Assembly: GCA_021790375.1 (NCBI GenBank)
Contig: JAJYEB010000120.1
Location: forward strand, 1-6,139
Reading direction: 5' to 3'
Origin: Chloroflexota bacterium
GTDB taxonomy: Bacteria; Chloroflexota; Limnocylindria; Limnocylindrales; CSP1-4
Length of the DNA stretch: 6,139 bases
Shown here: positions 5,609 through 6,139 of the stretch, piece after piece
Position numbering within the stretch: the stretch's first letter is position 1
Layout of the letters: each line of letters starts with the position of its first letter
Translations under genes and position numbers: made by a program
The notes under the pieces: generated by a model
Database searches by the model: none
Seen by the model: only the letters and a program-made list of their open reading frames with translations
Told to the model about the DNA's origin: nothing

Positions 5609-5637
5609 CGCGGCCGGTGACCGGGACGGGCGCCGCG
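5609..5637 (-). terminator. GC-rich stem-loop directly after the HMA gene
   Basis: CGCGGC (5609-5614) pairs with GCCGCG (5632-5637), and an inner CCGG-TCA-CCGG stem can form inside the loop. It starts right after the stop of the HMA gene. There is no T-run, so it would be an atypical terminator or a 3'-end stabiliser; it separates the HMA gene from the promoter of the repressor operon. Confidence 0.3.
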
Positions 5638-5928
5638 TCAGTTCCCGATGAGGCGCCGGAGGCCCGACCGGATGTCCGGGCGTCTGAGCGCCTCGGCGGC
5701 GGTCGGCACGGACGCACCGATGCGCGGTGCATACCCGGCCCGCTCGATCGCTCCGCCAATGGCGACCAGCGAGGTGCGCGCCGGATCGAACATGACGATC
5801 GCTTCGTCCGCGCCGAGATCGACGCGCACGGACTCGACCCCGCCGACCTTGCGGACCGCCTTCGTGATGCGGGTCGCGCAGGAGCTGCAGGTCATGCCGT
5901 CGATCGGAATGCGCTGCGAGTCGCTCAC
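5638..5928 (-). CDS. CopZ-like heavy-metal-associated (HMA) domain metallochaperone
   Basis: This 96-residue soluble protein is a single ferredoxin-fold HMA domain of the kind that carries Cu+ (or Hg2+/Zn2+) to transporters or repressors. The metal loop is GMTCSSCATRI with Cys14 and Cys17. The rest of the fold follows: KAVRKVGGVESVRVDLGADEAIVMFDP, then the helix AIGGAIERAGYAPRI. A basic tail of about 27 residues (PTAAEALRRPDIRSGLRRLIGN) extends beyond the usual 65-70-residue CopZ and has no recognised role. The start is a GTG at 5928, only one base after the stop of the upstream membrane-protein gene. GGGGA lies six bases before it, inside that gene's last codons, so the two are probably translationally coupled. 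Which metal it binds cannot be told from the sequence; copper is the usual partner of the CxxC loop. Confidence 0.9.
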   Translation of the reverse strand: MSDSQRIPIDGMTCSSCATRITKAVRKVGGVESVRVDLGADEAIVMFDPARTSLVAIGGAIERAGYAPRIGASVPTAAEALRRPDIRSGLRRLIGN

Positions 5929-5929
5929 G

Positions 5930-6139
5930 TCACATCCCCAGGGAGAAGAGGAGGCCGAAGCTCATGAGGATGACCCCCAGCGCGAGCACGGTCTTGACGA
6001 CAGTGCCGTTCTGTTTGTTCCAGCGGCCGAGCGTCCCGAGCACCCGCCGGTTCGAGACCAGGAGCAGGAAGAGCAGCAGGGGCATGATGAACGCGATGTT
6101 GTAGAGCACGAGCAGCGCGAGCCCGACGACGCCGCCGCC
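5930..6139 (-). CDS. C-terminal end of a polytopic membrane protein, probably CcdA/DsbD-type (N-terminus beyond window edge)
   Basis: Only the last 69 residues are present. They show a membrane helix containing LALLVLYNIAFIMPLLLFLLLV, a short cytosolic or periplasmic loop (SNRRVLGTLGRWNKQNGTVVK), and a final helix TVLALGVILMSFGLLFSLGM. The LYNxxFxxPLL pattern followed by a W-containing polar loop and a final helix resembles the end of CcdA/DsbD-type membrane proteins, which pass electrons across the membrane to thiol partners. The diagnostic cysteines would lie off the window, so other small transporter families remain possible. It ends one base before the GTG of the HMA gene, so the two likely share a transcript; pairing with an HMA protein suggests a role in metal or thiol handling. 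Confidence 0.6.
   Translation of the reverse strand, partial: GGGVVGLALLVLYNIAFIMPLLLFLLLVSNRRVLGTLGRWNKQNGTVVKTVLALGVILMSFGLLFSLGM

Overview
The window is very GC-rich bacterial DNA with strongly G/C-ending codons, two GTG starts and tightly packed genes. This suits a high-GC free-living bacterium, such as an actinomycete-like or other GC-rich soil or sediment lineage, but the phylum cannot be fixed from the sequence. No tRNA, rRNA, CRISPR array or transposase was seen.

Region 1 (1-1743, minus strand) is an RNA-repair block. It holds the N-terminal 289 residues of the RNA ligase RtcB (cut by the window edge), its activator archease, and an 84-residue coiled-coil-type protein of unknown function. 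The small protein's start codon overlaps the stop of the gene upstream of it (ATGA).

Region 2 (1740-4206) holds two divergent, closely related ArsA/Get3-type genes, both with a C-terminal HSP20-like domain. The plus-strand copy (3004-4206) is complete and has a canonical GKGGVGKT P-loop. The minus-strand copy (1740-2741 by homology) lacks the first 65 residues, including the P-loop and switch I. At exactly that break, homology and the G/C-ending codon pattern both stop. Two blocks in the pair are almost identical in DNA even at synonymous positions, which suggests recent gene conversion. The two copies form an inverted repeat of about 1 kb around a non-coding spacer of about 260 bp plus the unique 5' part of the intact gene.

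Region 3 (4264-6139, minus strand) is a metal-handling block. In transcription order it holds the C-terminal end of a polytopic membrane protein resembling the CcdA/DsbD family, a CopZ-like HMA metallochaperone, an ArsR/SmtB repressor with an intact alpha-5 zinc site, and a cation diffusion facilitator (CDF). The repressor and transporter overlap by one base (TGATG) and probably form a zinc-responsive efflux operon from a likely leaderless promoter. The transporter has Glu where the usual His of the second half of its membrane metal site would be.

The most unusual points are the headless arsA copy facing its intact paralogue with mosaic near-identity, the linkage of RNA repair to a Get3/ArsA-HSP20 protein, and the His-to-Glu change in the CDF site.
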